From the NCBI GenBank assembly GCA_951813325.1, contig OX638350.1, positions 2,151,954-2,215,953 of the forward strand: a stretch of DNA of 64,000 nt, in the 5' to 3' direction. Both the position numbers and the translations under genes were made by a program. Below are positions 35,523 through 44,361 of this stretch, in pieces. The notes beneath the pieces were generated by a model that saw only the letters and a list, made by a program, of their open reading frames with translations, was not told the DNA's origin and ran no database searches. This stretch comes from an uncultured Acidimicrobiales bacterium (lineage in GTDB: Bacteria; Actinomycetota; Acidimicrobiia; Acidimicrobiales; Bin134). How positions within the stretch are numbered: position 1 is the first letter of the stretch; every line of letters begins with the position of its first letter.

Positions 35523-36263
35523 GTGGACGACATGCTGTTGGACGACCTCGCCGCCGAGCACCAGGTGTTGGACGATCTGGTGACCCCGCTGCCTGCGGAA
35601 GTGTGGACGACGCCATCGCCGTCACCGGGTTGGACGCTGGCCCATCAGATCCACCACCTCGATGTGAGCGAGGGAGCGGCCCTTCTGGCCCTCACCGGAC
35701 ACAGCGATCAGGTGTTCTCCCCCACCGGCCGCTGGCCCGACCGCCCCTTGCCCGACGATCCGACCGAAGTGCTGGACAACTGGCGGGCTTCCCGGGCCGC
35801 AAGCTTGGAGGCAATGGCCGCGCTAGACGCCAAGGCCCCCGTGATCTGGGGCAACGGCCCCATGACCTGCCGCTCCTTTGCAACCGCCCGGCTCATGGAG
35901 ACCTGGGCCCACGGCCTCGACTGTTTCACCACCGTCGGCGCCGAGCCCACCGACACCGACCGGCTCCGCCACGTAGCCCACATTGGCTACCGAGCCCTCC
36001 CCTACGCCTTCCACAGCCAGGGAGTGACCCCACCCACCCCCCTCTCAGAACTCCGCCTCGATCTGACATCCCCCTCCGGCGAACGCTGGACCTACGGCAA
36101 CCCCAACGCCCCCCAATCCATCACCGGCCCCGCCTCCCACTGGTGCCGAGTAGCCACCCGCCGCATGGATGCCGCTGACTCTGATCTCATTGCCGCCGGC
36201 GCCCTCGCCCAAGCTGTTTTGACCGTCGCCCGCGCCTACCTGTCTGATGGTGCAGCATCTTGA
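35523..36263 (+). CDS. DinB-like, mycothiol-dependent maleylpyruvate isomerase type protein
   Basis: A 246-residue protein of the DinB/MDMPI N-terminal fold. LVTPLPAEVWTTPSPSPGWT and LAHQIHHLDVSEG carry a metal-binding His, and CRSFATARLMETWAHGLDCF carries another. It resembles the TIGR03084 group of uncharacterised actinobacterial metal-binding proteins. Members of this fold often act with mycothiol in thiol-dependent isomerase or transferase reactions; the reaction here is unknown. The GTG start is 6 nt after TAGTGT. Confidence 0.78.
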   Translation: MDDMLLDDLAAEHQVLDDLVTPLPAEVWTTPSPSPGWTLAHQIHHLDVSEGAALLALTGHSDQVFSPTGRWPDRPLPDDPTEVLDNWRASRAASLEAMAALDAKAPVIWGNGPMTCRSFATARLMETWAHGLDCFTTVGAEPTDTDRLRHVAHIGYRALPYAFHSQGVTPPTPLSELRLDLTSPSGERWTYGNPNAPQSITGPASHWCRVATRRMDAADSDLIAAGALAQAVLTVARAYLSDGAAS

Positions 36264-36291
36264 GTTCGACAGCTAGACAGCGAGAAAAAAC

Positions 36292-37473
36292 ATGGCAGAC
36301 TTGGACATGACCGCAACACGAGATCAGCTCCGGGTGATCGACGTCGACACACATCTCACTGAACCCCATGACCTGTGGAGCAGCCGGGCGCCCGCGGCAT
36401 ACGCCGACCGGCTGCCGAGGGTAGCCGATGTGGACGGAAGGCCCCACTGGATCCTCGACGGAGAGCCCTTGGGAGCGGCTTCGGCCAGCGGAGTGGTTCG
36501 GCCCGACGGCACCAAGGCGTTGGGCACCGAATTCATGGGCTGGACCATCGACGACGTCCACCCGGCGGCCTACGATATGGCGGCCCGGGTGGAGATCATG
36601 GACCAGCTCGGCATCCACGCCCAGATCATCTATCCCAACCTGGCGGGCTTCGGCAGCCAGAAGTTCGGCCAGATCGAGGATGTAGAGCTCAAGCGGCTGT
36701 GCGTGTCGGTCTACAACGACGCCATGGCCGAGATCCAGGAGAACTCCGGAGACCGGCTGTTCCCCATGGGGCTGATCCCCTGGTGGGACGTCGAGGGCTC
36801 GCTGGCCGAGGCCGAGCGCATCGTCGGGCTGGGCCTGCGGGGCCTGGTGATGTGCAGCGATCCCCAGTTGCGGGGGCTGCCCGATCTGGGCGAGGAGGCG
36901 TGGAGGCCGCTGTGGGAGTTCTGCTGCGACCACGAACTGCCGGTGAACTTCCACATCGGGGCCAGCGAGAGCTCGATGGGCTGGTACGGCACTTCGCCGT
37001 GGCCCTCGCAGGGCGACGACCAGAAGCTGGCCATCGGCTCGGCCATGATGTACCTGACCAACGCCCGGGTGCTGGCCAACCTGATCTTCTCCGGCGTGCT
37101 GGAGCGGCATCCGACGCTCAACATCGTGTCGGTGGAGTCGGGAATCGGCTGGATCCCGTTCGTGCTGGAGTCGCTGGACTACCAGATGGATCAGCTAGGC
37201 ACCGACGCGCAGGCCGAGTTCAGCCTGCGACCCAGCGAGTACTTCCGCCGCCAGATGTACGGGTGCTACTGGTTCGAGAACCTGTCCCCCGACCTGCTCA
37301 TCAACCGGATCGGCCCCGACAACGTGCTTTTCGAGACCGATTTCCCCCACCCCACCTGCCTCTACCCGTTCGGGTTGGATCAAGCTGCTGACGCCTTGGG
37401 CGACGTGGACGACGACGTGACCCGCAAGGTGCTCCAGGACAACGCCGCCGAGCTGTACAAAATCGCGGTCTAA
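36292..37473 (+). CDS. Amidohydrolase family metal-dependent hydrolase
   Basis: A 393-residue amidohydrolase_2 protein. The N-terminus has VIDVDTHLTEPHDLW, with the Asp-x-His metal motif. LPVNFHIGASES is in the middle and LFETDFPHPTCLYP, with the Asp and His ligands, is near the end. It belongs to the ACMSD-like decarboxylase/hydrolase group, as does the gene at 17654. The neighbours suggest a role in ring-cleavage or CoA-linked catabolism. It follows the DinB-like gene on the same strand after 28 bp. Confidence 0.85.
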   Translation: MADLDMTATRDQLRVIDVDTHLTEPHDLWSSRAPAAYADRLPRVADVDGRPHWILDGEPLGAASASGVVRPDGTKALGTEFMGWTIDDVHPAAYDMAARVEIMDQLGIHAQIIYPNLAGFGSQKFGQIEDVELKRLCVSVYNDAMAEIQENSGDRLFPMGLIPWWDVEGSLAEAERIVGLGLRGLVMCSDPQLRGLPDLGEEAWRPLWEFCCDHELPVNFHIGASESSMGWYGTSPWPSQGDDQKLAIGSAMMYLTNARVLANLIFSGVLERHPTLNIVSVESGIGWIPFVLESLDYQMDQLGTDAQAEFSLRPSEYFRRQMYGCYWFENLSPDLLINRIGPDNVLFETDFPHPTCLYPFGLDQAADALGDVDDDVTRKVLQDNAAELYKIAV

Positions 37474-37524
37474 TCTTGTTGGTCAAGAGGTCTTCGTAGC
37501 CGATGACCGGCAGACGGCCGCTGC

Positions 37525-38265
37525 CTAAAGATCTTCGTAGTCGCTCCGGTCGCTGCGCTGGGGCTGGCGGCCGGTGCGGAAGGGGCACAGCGGAGCGTCC
37601 ACCAGCAGGAAACGGTGCCAGCCCTCCACCATGTCGTCCACCGCGGCCTGCCACCGGACCAAGCCCTGGTCGGTGCGCTTGGCCTTCTCGAAATCGGCCC
37701 AGGCCTCCCAGGTGGGGATGGCCCACAGCAGGAAGGCCTCGTCGTCGGCCACCATGGCCGTCTCCCACGCCCCGGCCAGCTCCCAGCCGAAGGTTTCGTG
37801 GACCAGTTGGACTCCGGTGCGCACCCGCTCCAAGAACTCGGCTGAGGCTCCCCGTTTGAGGGTCACCTGCTCGTGGGCGTAGCACTCGCCGGTGACCCCG
37901 TCGGCGCACAGCTCCTCGATGGTCCGGGTCCAGGGGGCGGGCAAAAGCAGCCGGTCGGCACCCGAGCGGCGGTAGCCGGCCGCCTGGGCCCACCACTTGG
38001 CCAGCTTGGGGTCTTGCATGCCGGCGCCCTGGCATTCGTGGCGGAACGAGGAGGCCATGCCGTCCCAGCCGTCCTCCTCCCACAGGTTCAGCACCTGGGG
38101 CCAGCCCCTGGTGGTGCCGACGATGCCCCACACCCCGTAGCAGAGCTGGTCGCGCTCGTCTTGGGCGATGGGCGACCAGTTGGCCGTCATGTGGTGCATG
38201 TAGTTGGCCCGGTTCTGGCCGATGATGTCGATGAACTCGTGGATGTAGAGCTTGTGGTTGGCCAC
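37525..38265 (-). CDS. Uncharacterised protein, NIPSNAP-like
   Basis: A 246-residue protein that I cannot assign firmly. It starts VANHKLYIHEFIDIIGQNRAN and contains NLWEEDGWDGMASSFRHECQ and LLWAIPTWEAWADFEKAK, which resemble the repeated half-domains of NIPSNAP or dimeric alpha-beta barrel proteins. It has no signal peptide or membrane segment. The GTG start lies 2 nt after the stop of the enoyl-CoA hydratase gene, so it is in that operon. Its C-terminal SDRSDYEDL is echoed in the following ~40 bp (GYEDLL), hinting at a small duplication at the gene end. Confidence 0.55.
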   Translation of the reverse strand: MANHKLYIHEFIDIIGQNRANYMHHMTANWSPIAQDERDQLCYGVWGIVGTTRGWPQVLNLWEEDGWDGMASSFRHECQGAGMQDPKLAKWWAQAAGYRRSGADRLLLPAPWTRTIEELCADGVTGECYAHEQVTLKRGASAEFLERVRTGVQLVHETFGWELAGAWETAMVADDEAFLLWAIPTWEAWADFEKAKRTDQGLVRWQAAVDDMVEGWHRFLLVDAPLCPFRTGRQPQRSDRSDYEDL

Positions 38266-38267
38266 GA

Positions 38268-39083
38268 TCAGTCGCCTTGTCCCCGGTTGAAGTTCGGGGT
38301 GCGCTTGTTCAAAAAGGCGTCCACCGCCTCCCGATGGTCGTCGGTGTCGAAGGTGATGGCTTCCAGGGCGAAGGCCAGGTCGTAGAGGCGGTTCACCCGG
38401 TCTTCCAGCTCTTTGTTGCACAGCCGCTTGTTGAATTCGACGGCATGTCGGGGACCGGCGGCCAGCCGCTGAGCCATGGCGACAGCCGAGGCCAGCACCT
38501 CCTCCGCAGGTACCACATGGTTGACCAGGCCATAGCGCTCGGCCTGGGCGGCGTCGAGCAGGTCGCCGGTCATGAGCAGTTCCTTGGCCCGGTTGAGCCC
38601 GGCCAACAGGGGCCACAGAACCGCTCCCCCGTCGCCGGCCACCAGCCCGGCACTCACGTGGGGGTCGCCGATGCGGGCGGCATCGCTCATATAGACGATG
38701 TCGCAGAACAGCGCCAGCGATGCACCCAGGCCGATGGCGTGGCCGTTTACCGCGGCCACCATCGGCTGGCGGACCCGCAGCGCCCCCCGGGCGATGTCGA
38801 TGCCGTCGTCAAGCAGGTCGGGGCGGCCCTCGGGATAGCCGGTGTCCAGATTCTCCTCCATGACGGCGAAGTCGGCGCCCACGCAGAACGACCGGCCGGC
38901 GCCGGTGAGCACCACCGCTCGCACCCCGGCGTCGGCGGCGATGCGGCGGTACAGGTCCCGCAGGTCGAGGTGCATCTGCTTGTTGAGGCCATTGCCCCGA
39001 TCAGGCCGGGTCAGCGTGGCGATGAGCACTCCAGATGAGTCGATCTCGGTGGTGATGGTTTCCAATCCGTACCGGTCGGCCAT
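38268..39083 (-). CDS. Enoyl-CoA hydratase/isomerase family protein
   Basis: A 271-residue crotonase-fold protein. GAGRSFCVGADFAVMEEN holds the oxyanion-hole motif, and VAAVNGHAIGLGASLALFCD with MSDAARIGDPHVSAGLVAGD follows. The second catalytic position reads VAGDGG. It hydrates or isomerises an enoyl-CoA. I chose ATG 39083 by alignment to the family; upstream codons back to 39314 are antisense to the dehydrogenase gene. It is the first gene of a pair with the NIPSNAP-like gene. Confidence 0.87.
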   Translation of the reverse strand: MADRYGLETITTEIDSSGVLIATLTRPDRGNGLNKQMHLDLRDLYRRIAADAGVRAVVLTGAGRSFCVGADFAVMEENLDTGYPEGRPDLLDDGIDIARGALRVRQPMVAAVNGHAIGLGASLALFCDIVYMSDAARIGDPHVSAGLVAGDGGAVLWPLLAGLNRAKELLMTGDLLDAAQAERYGLVNHVVPAEEVLASAVAMAQRLAAGPRHAVEFNKRLCNKELEDRVNRLYDLAFALEAITFDTDDHREAVDAFLNKRTPNFNRGQGD

Positions 39084-39129
39084 GGAGCTAGCTTCGCACT
39101 TCGTGGTCCGGGTGGGGAAAGCTAGGCGA

Positions 39130-40119
39130 ATGCGAGCTTGGGTGGTTGAAGGATCGGGGGCACCGGGAGAGGTGCTGCGCTTGACCGACAGGGACGCGCC
39201 CGATCCGCGGGAGGGGACGTTCTTGATGGAGGTGAGGGCGGTAGGCGTCGGCCTGCCCGACGTGTTCATGTGCCGGGGGGTGTACCCGCTGGGACCCTCC
39301 GAGGGATCGTTCACCCCCGGTCAGGAGGTGTGTGGAACGGTGGTCGAAGCGGGCGCCGGCGTGACGCTGGAATCCGGCCAGCGGGTCATGGCCGTCACGT
39401 CTTTCCAAACCGGAGATGGCGGGTTCGCCGAGCAGTGCCTCGGCCTAGCTGGCTCCGCGTTCACCGTGCCCGGTTCCATGGACGACGATGCCGCGGCCGG
39501 ATTCTTGATTCCCTACCACACCGCCTGGATAGGCCTCGTTCGCCGGGGCCGGTTGGCTATAGCCGAAACCCTGTTGGTGCTAGGGGCGGCGGGGGGTACT
39601 GGGGCAGCGGCGTCCTCGCTGGGAGCCGCGCTGGGAGCCAGGGTGATCGGTGTGGCCGGTGGGCCGGAGCGCTGCGAGGTGGCGGCCTCGTTCGGTGCCC
39701 ACCAAACTGTGGACCACCGGGCCGGCGACATTGCTGCTGCGGTCATGGAGCTGACCGACGGCCGCGGGGTAGACATGGTGTACGACCCGGTGGGGGGCGA
39801 CGCCTACACCGCCGCCACTAGATGCGTCGCCCGCGACGCCCGCATCGTGCTCATCGGATTCGCCAGCGGCGAGTGGGCTCCGGTGAACGTCCGCCACATG
39901 GTGCAGCGCAACTACTCGGTGGTGGGCGCCATCCCGTCCCGGTTCAGCCGGGAAGAGCGGCAGGCCGACCACCGCGAGCTGAGCGCGCTGTGGGATGCGG
40001 GCAGCATCAACTCGGTGGTCACGGCCTCTTATCGGCTCGAGGAGCTTCCCGAGGCCATGAGGGCCTTGGAATCACGAGAGGTGATCGGCCGGGTGGTTTT
40101 GGATCTCACATCTGGCTGA
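39130..40119 (+). CDS. Quinone oxidoreductase-like MDR dehydrogenase
   Basis: A 329-residue medium-chain dehydrogenase. It starts MRAWVVEGSGAPGEVLRLTD, has the substrate-domain motif FTPGQEVCGTVVEAGAGV, the nucleotide motif VLGAAGGTGAAASSLGAALG and YDPVGGDAYTAA. No structural zinc cysteines are visible, which fits the NADPH:quinone reductase branch. I chose ATG 39130 by homology; the frame is open upstream through sequence antisense to the enoyl-CoA hydratase gene. It diverges from that gene with 46 bp between starts. Confidence 0.86.
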   Translation: MRAWVVEGSGAPGEVLRLTDRDAPDPREGTFLMEVRAVGVGLPDVFMCRGVYPLGPSEGSFTPGQEVCGTVVEAGAGVTLESGQRVMAVTSFQTGDGGFAEQCLGLAGSAFTVPGSMDDDAAAGFLIPYHTAWIGLVRRGRLAIAETLLVLGAAGGTGAAASSLGAALGARVIGVAGGPERCEVAASFGAHQTVDHRAGDIAAAVMELTDGRGVDMVYDPVGGDAYTAATRCVARDARIVLIGFASGEWAPVNVRHMVQRNYSVVGAIPSRFSREERQADHRELSALWDAGSINSVVTASYRLEELPEAMRALESREVIGRVVLDLTSG

Positions 40120-40175
40120 GCCTGCCGAGAAGCCGGCGAGTAGTCTGCGGGCGCAGCGACAAAGAGAGGAGCATC

Positions 40176-41369
40176 GTGGAGTTCGCTATTTTCTTGCAGG
40201 GGTCGCCTCGCCGGGGCGGGGCCCGCAGCCCCTACTGGGAGCATCAGGCTTTCGAGAACGAACTGGAGATCGTGCGGTTGGCCGACCAGCACAACTGGAA
40301 GTACGTGTGGGTGAGCGAGCACCACTTCTTGGAGGACTACTCCCACACCTCGGCCAGCGAGGTGTTCATGGCCTACTCCTTCGCCCAGACCTCTCAGATC
40401 CACATGGGTTCGGGCATCTTCAACCTGAACCCCATCGTGAACCATCCCATCAAGCTGGCCGAGCGGGTGGCCATGCTCGATCACATGAGCAAGGGCCGGT
40501 TCGAGTTCGGAACCGGCCGGGGCGCGGGGAGCCACGAGATCGGCGGCTTCGGCATCGACCCATCGCAGACCAAGGCCAACTGGGACGAGGTGATCGGGGA
40601 GTTCAAGAAGATCTGGGGCAGCACCGCCTACTCCCACCCCGACGGCACCGCCTTCCAAACCCCGGAAACCGGCACCTGGGGCACGTTCAACGTGCTGCCC
40701 AAGCCCTACTGCCACTCCCACCCGCCCATGTGGGTGGCCGCGGGCAACACCCCCACCTATGAGAAGGCCGCTCGCCACGGCCTCGGCGTGCTGGGGTTCA
40801 ACGTGTCGGCCATCTACGACATGGCCCCCCACGTGGAGGCCTACAAGAGCGCCGTCGCCCATGCCGAGCCCGCCGGCGAGTATGTGAACGACAACGTGAT
40901 GATCGCCAACGGCCTGGTGTGCTTGGAAGACGGCCAGGAGGCCCGCCGGGTGGTGTGCGAGCAGATGCAGCTCAGCTACCTCCAGTCGCTGGTGTTCAAA
41001 TACCACGACACCTTCCCCAAGCCCGAGGGCCTGCCGGTGTACCCCGAGCTGGTTCCGGAGCCCACCATCGAGGAAGTGGAGGAGCGCATCGCCGCGGGGT
41101 TCCTGCTGTGCGGCGACCCCGACGAGGTGCTGGAGCAGGTGAAGCGCTACGACGAGATCGGTTGCGACCAGGTGTCGTTCGGCCTCCCCATCCAGCTCAG
41201 CCATGAGGTTTGCCTGGAGACCATCCGGCTGTTTGGCACCCACGTGATCCCCAAGCTGGACAAAGACCCGCTGCACCGCAGCACCCGCCAGCGGATCGAG
41301 TACGGCGGCCCCCTGGAGATGGCACCCGACCCGCTCTACCAGGTTCCCCGGGCCGAGGAATACAAATAG
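40176..41369 (+). CDS. LLM class flavin-dependent oxidoreductase
   Basis: A 397-residue luciferase-like monooxygenase. It starts MEFAIFLQGS and contains YVWVSEHHFLEDYSHTSASE, then GSGIFNLNPIVNHPIKLAER and FEFGTGRGAGSHEIGGFGID, which are hallmarks of the bacterial luciferase fold that uses FMN or F420. GTG 40176 follows AGAGAGGAG. It is followed after 7 bp by a phosphotransferase-like gene. A related enzyme lies at 52030. Confidence 0.87.
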   Translation: MEFAIFLQGSPRRGGARSPYWEHQAFENELEIVRLADQHNWKYVWVSEHHFLEDYSHTSASEVFMAYSFAQTSQIHMGSGIFNLNPIVNHPIKLAERVAMLDHMSKGRFEFGTGRGAGSHEIGGFGIDPSQTKANWDEVIGEFKKIWGSTAYSHPDGTAFQTPETGTWGTFNVLPKPYCHSHPPMWVAAGNTPTYEKAARHGLGVLGFNVSAIYDMAPHVEAYKSAVAHAEPAGEYVNDNVMIANGLVCLEDGQEARRVVCEQMQLSYLQSLVFKYHDTFPKPEGLPVYPELVPEPTIEEVEERIAAGFLLCGDPDEVLEQVKRYDEIGCDQVSFGLPIQLSHEVCLETIRLFGTHVIPKLDKDPLHRSTRQRIEYGGPLEMAPDPLYQVPRAEEYK

Positions 41370-41376
41370 TCGGGCA

Positions 41377-42480
41377 ATGAGCGATTCCGGCCCCGACATC
41401 CTGGGATCGAGGAGCGACCGAACTGAGCTGAGGGAACCGCTGGCCAGGTGGCTGGCCCAGCGGCTGGGGGCCCGCCATGTGGACGTCGGCCCCTTCGAAG
41501 TGCCGTCGGGGGGCTACTCGGCGGAGACCCTGCTGTTCGACGCCACCGTGGAGCGGGGCGACGGATCGGCTGTCGAGCGGTTCGTGGTGCGCCGGGAGCT
41601 GCCCGAGCCTCCGGTGTATCCCCAGCAGGCGCCGGGCGAGGTGGACATCGAGGTGGACATCCAATACCGGGCCATGTCGGCGGTGGCCGCCCACAGCGAC
41701 GCCCCCATCGCCCCGCTGGTGGGCTATGAGGCCGACGACTCCGTGCTGGGCGGGCCGTTCTTCGTGATGGGGTTCGTGGACGGCGACATCCCCCGGGAAG
41801 ACCCGATCTATACCAGCCAAGGCTTCTTCGCAGACGCCCGGCCCGACCAGCGCCGCCAACTGGTGGACCGGGGGCTTGCGACCATGGCCCAGATCCACGC
41901 CATCGACTGGCAGGCCGCCGGGCTCAACTGGCTGGTGGCCAGCGGCGACCGTCCGGGCACTGATACCCAGGTGCGGATCTGGCGGGACTACTCCGACCGG
42001 GAGCTGAACGGCCGGGACCACCCGGTGCTGGAGGCCGGGTTCGCCTATCTAGCGGAGAACATGCCCGCCAACGACGGGCTGTGCTTGAACTGGGGCGACG
42101 GACGGCCCGGCAACATCATCTGGCAGGATTTCGAGCCGGCCTGCGTGACCGATTTCGAGGCGGCCTGTATCGCCCCGCCGCTAGTGGATGTGGGGTGGTG
42201 GCTGATGTTCGACCGGTGGTCGCACGAGCACATGGGCAGCCAGCCCCGCCTCGATGGCGAGCCCACCCGGGCTGAACAGCGCGACCTGTATGCCGTCCAC
42301 GCGGGGCGCGACCCGGGCGATACCACCTGGTACGAGATCTTTGCCGCGGTCCGCTACACCGCCATCGTGGTGCGGGTGATGGGCCGCACCGTGCTTCGGG
42401 GCGATATGCCGGCCAACAATCCCTTCTGGCTGGAGAACCCCTCCAGCAACTGCCTCAGAGCACTGCTCGACGAGCTCTGA
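41377..42480 (+). CDS. Phosphotransferase family protein (APH/ACAD10-like)
   Basis: A 367-residue aminoglycoside-phosphotransferase fold protein. The glycine-rich loop region SGGYSAETLLFDATV is followed by FFVMGFVDGDIP. The catalytic segment reads CLNWGDGRPGNIIW and the metal segment CVTDFEAACIAPPLVDVGWW. The catalytic loop thus has NWGDGRPGN where most relatives have HGDxxxxN. Such proteins near acyl-CoA genes often phosphorylate hydroxyacyl substrates (ACAD10/11 pathway) rather than give drug resistance; that is an inference. Confidence 0.8.
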   Translation: MSDSGPDILGSRSDRTELREPLARWLAQRLGARHVDVGPFEVPSGGYSAETLLFDATVERGDGSAVERFVVRRELPEPPVYPQQAPGEVDIEVDIQYRAMSAVAAHSDAPIAPLVGYEADDSVLGGPFFVMGFVDGDIPREDPIYTSQGFFADARPDQRRQLVDRGLATMAQIHAIDWQAAGLNWLVASGDRPGTDTQVRIWRDYSDRELNGRDHPVLEAGFAYLAENMPANDGLCLNWGDGRPGNIIWQDFEPACVTDFEAACIAPPLVDVGWWLMFDRWSHEHMGSQPRLDGEPTRAEQRDLYAVHAGRDPGDTTWYEIFAAVRYTAIVVRVMGRTVLRGDMPANNPFWLENPSSNCLRALLDEL

Positions 42481-42492
42481 GCGCGGCGACCG

Positions 42493-42873
42493 CTAGCTGC
42501 CGACCACTCGGTCGGTCTGCTCCCGGTATTCGTAGACCAGGCGGACCAGCCAGTAGCGCATAAAGCGCTTGAAAGAGCTCACCGTGATCATCACCAGGCC
42601 GACGAACGTGATGCTGAGGCCGAATATGGCGGAGACGACCAAGTCGACGTGGTTGGACTGATGGAGATTGCCACCCTCCGTGTCGTAGGGCTTGCCGGTC
42701 AAGATGAAGGAGACCACGGTAAAGGCCAGCCCCGCCAGGGTGAGGATCAGCCCGATGCGGAAGATCCAGCGATCGGGGTTGGCCCGCCCGCCGGTAGCCC
42801 GGAGCTTGGCCACCTCTTGGTGGAACTCCTCCAGCCGGCTGCTGTCGCCCGTGGCGTCGGTCGCGTCACTCAT
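42493..42873 (-). CDS. Small two-helix membrane protein, unknown
   Basis: A 126-residue protein with a polar N-terminal ~37 residues and two hydrophobic segments (IFRIGLILTLAGLAFTVVSF and VVSAIFGLSITFVGLVMITV), then a basic, aromatic tail (SSFKRFMRYWLVRLVYEYRE). I recognise no family. It lies immediately downstream of the livF stop-side operon (10 bp from it) on the same strand, so it may be co-transcribed with the second Liv locus. Confidence 0.6.
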   Translation of the reverse strand: MSDATDATGDSSRLEEFHQEVAKLRATGGRANPDRWIFRIGLILTLAGLAFTVVSFILTGKPYDTEGGNLHQSNHVDLVVSAIFGLSITFVGLVMITVSSFKRFMRYWLVRLVYEYREQTDRVVGS

Positions 42874-42883
42874 GGTTCTCTCC

Positions 42884-43600
42884 TCAGGACATGCCTAGAT
42901 AGGCGGCGGTCAATTCTTCGGCGATTTCTTCGGGCGGTCCCGTGCGCTGGATGCGACCGTGGAGCATGATGGCGGCCTCGTTGGCCACTCCCAAAACCGC
43001 TTGGGCGAACTGCTCCACTATGAGGATGGACAATCCGGCTTCAGCCAGGGAAGCCACCTGTTCGTAGAGCTCCTCCACGATGATGGGGGCCAGCCCCATG
43101 GACAGCTCGTCCAGCATCAAGATGGCCGGGTCGGTGGACAGCGCCCGGGACATGGCCAGCATCTGCTGCTCGCCGCCCGACAGCGTGCCCGCCAATTGGT
43201 TGCGGCGCTCCTGCAAGCGGGGGAACTGGGCGAAGGCCCGCTCCTGCACCTGTTTGTACGACACGCCGGCATAGGTGGACATTCTCAGGTTCTCGGCCAC
43301 GGTGAGGTTGGGGAAGATGCCCCGACCCTCGGGGATCAGGCAAACCCCGGCCCGGGCCAAGCGGTCGGGGGAGACCCCGTTCACCTCGTGGCCGTCGAGC
43401 AGCACCGAGCCGGCGTGGGGCTGGATCTGTCCGCTGGTCACGCCCAGTGTGGTGGTCTTGCCCGCCCCATTGGGCCCCAGCAGGGCGTACACCGTGCCGG
43501 GCATGACCCGCAGGTCCACCCCGTGGAGCACGTCGATCGTGCCGTAGCCGGCGCGGATGCCGACCAGCTCCAGAAGCGGGGTTGCGGGCGCTGCGCTCAT
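42884..43600 (-). CDS. livF: Liv-type ABC transporter ATP-binding protein LivF
   Basis: A 238-residue ATPase. Walker A is GPNGAGKT, the signature LSGGEQQM and Walker B ILMLDELSMGLAP, with LIVEQFAQAVLGVAN after it. It energises uptake through the LivHM permease at 44342-46540. The start overlaps the livG stop by 4 bp. Walker B has the usual Glu after Asp (LDEL). Confidence 0.9.
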   Translation of the reverse strand: MSAAPATPLLELVGIRAGYGTIDVLHGVDLRVMPGTVYALLGPNGAGKTTTLGVTSGQIQPHAGSVLLDGHEVNGVSPDRLARAGVCLIPEGRGIFPNLTVAENLRMSTYAGVSYKQVQERAFAQFPRLQERRNQLAGTLSGGEQQMLAMSRALSTDPAILMLDELSMGLAPIIVEELYEQVASLAEAGLSILIVEQFAQAVLGVANEAAIMLHGRIQRTGPPEEIAEELTAAYLGMS

Positions 43601-44361
43601 TCGTCGACCCCCACGTATGCCCCCCGAAATTCGTCGCTCCCCAAATAGGCAGCCCGAACCGCAGTATCGGCCTGCACCTCAATGGGGGTGCCCACCGCGA
43701 TGATCTTGCCGAAGTCCAGCACGTGGATGCGGGCGCACACCCCCATCACGAAGCTCATGTCGTGCTCCACCAGCAAGACCGCCAAGTCGTTGTCTTTGTC
43801 GGCAACCAGCTCCAACAGCATCTGGCCGATGGCCGAGGTCTCGTCCTCATTGAGGCCGGAGGACGGCTCGTCCAACAGCAGCACCCGGGGCCGACAGGCC
43901 AAAGCCCGGGCCAGCTCAACCAGCCGGGCACTGCCGGTGGGGAGCGTTCCCACCGTCACTTCGGCCACTTCGTCGAGGCCCACCTTGCCCAGCATCTCGT
44001 GGGCCACATCGTTGACCCGCCGGTACTTCCATTTGGCGCGCTGGTTCTTCTCCACCGCCACCCGCACGTTGTCGAGTGCGCTCAGCGTGTTGAACGCCTC
44101 CAGCTTCTGGAAGGTGCGGGCGATGCCCATCTGCGATCGCCGGGCCACGCTGGCCCGGGTGATGTCGTTCCCGTCGAATCTCACCGTACCGCTGGTGGGG
44201 GGCAGCAGCCCGGTGACCACGTTGAACAGGGTGGTCTTGCCCGCGCCGTTGGGACCGATGAGGCCGGTCACCTCACCGGGGTCGATGTCCACCGAGGCGT
44301 TGTCGAGGGCCACCACGCCGCCGAAGCGCATGACCACCTGCTCAGCTTCGAGCAGTGCCAT
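43597..44361 (-). CDS. livG: Liv-type ABC transporter ATP-binding protein LivG
   Basis: A 254-residue ATPase with Walker A GPNGAGKT, ITRASVARRSQMGIARTFQK (typical of LivG), Walker B VLLLDEPSSGLN and LVEHDMSFVMGVCARIHVLD. The signature motif is degenerate: it reads LPTGSARLVELARALA instead of LSGGQQ. It overlaps the permease gene by 20 bp and livF by 4 bp, so the three are one operon. Confidence 0.9.
   Translation of the reverse strand: MALLEAEQVVMRFGGVVALDNASVDIDPGEVTGLIGPNGAGKTTLFNVVTGLLPPTSGTVRFDGNDITRASVARRSQMGIARTFQKLEAFNTLSALDNVRVAVEKNQRAKWKYRRVNDVAHEMLGKVGLDEVAEVTVGTLPTGSARLVELARALACRPRVLLLDEPSSGLNEDETSAIGQMLLELVADKDNDLAVLLVEHDMSFVMGVCARIHVLDFGKIIAVGTPIEVQADTAVRAAYLGSDEFRGAYVGVDE

Noticed and set aside
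37489..37540. Short repeated stretch after the NIPSNAP-like gene as a mobile element scar.
   Set aside because: Only about 15 bp are shared with mismatches; it is better read as a small duplication of the gene's 3' end.
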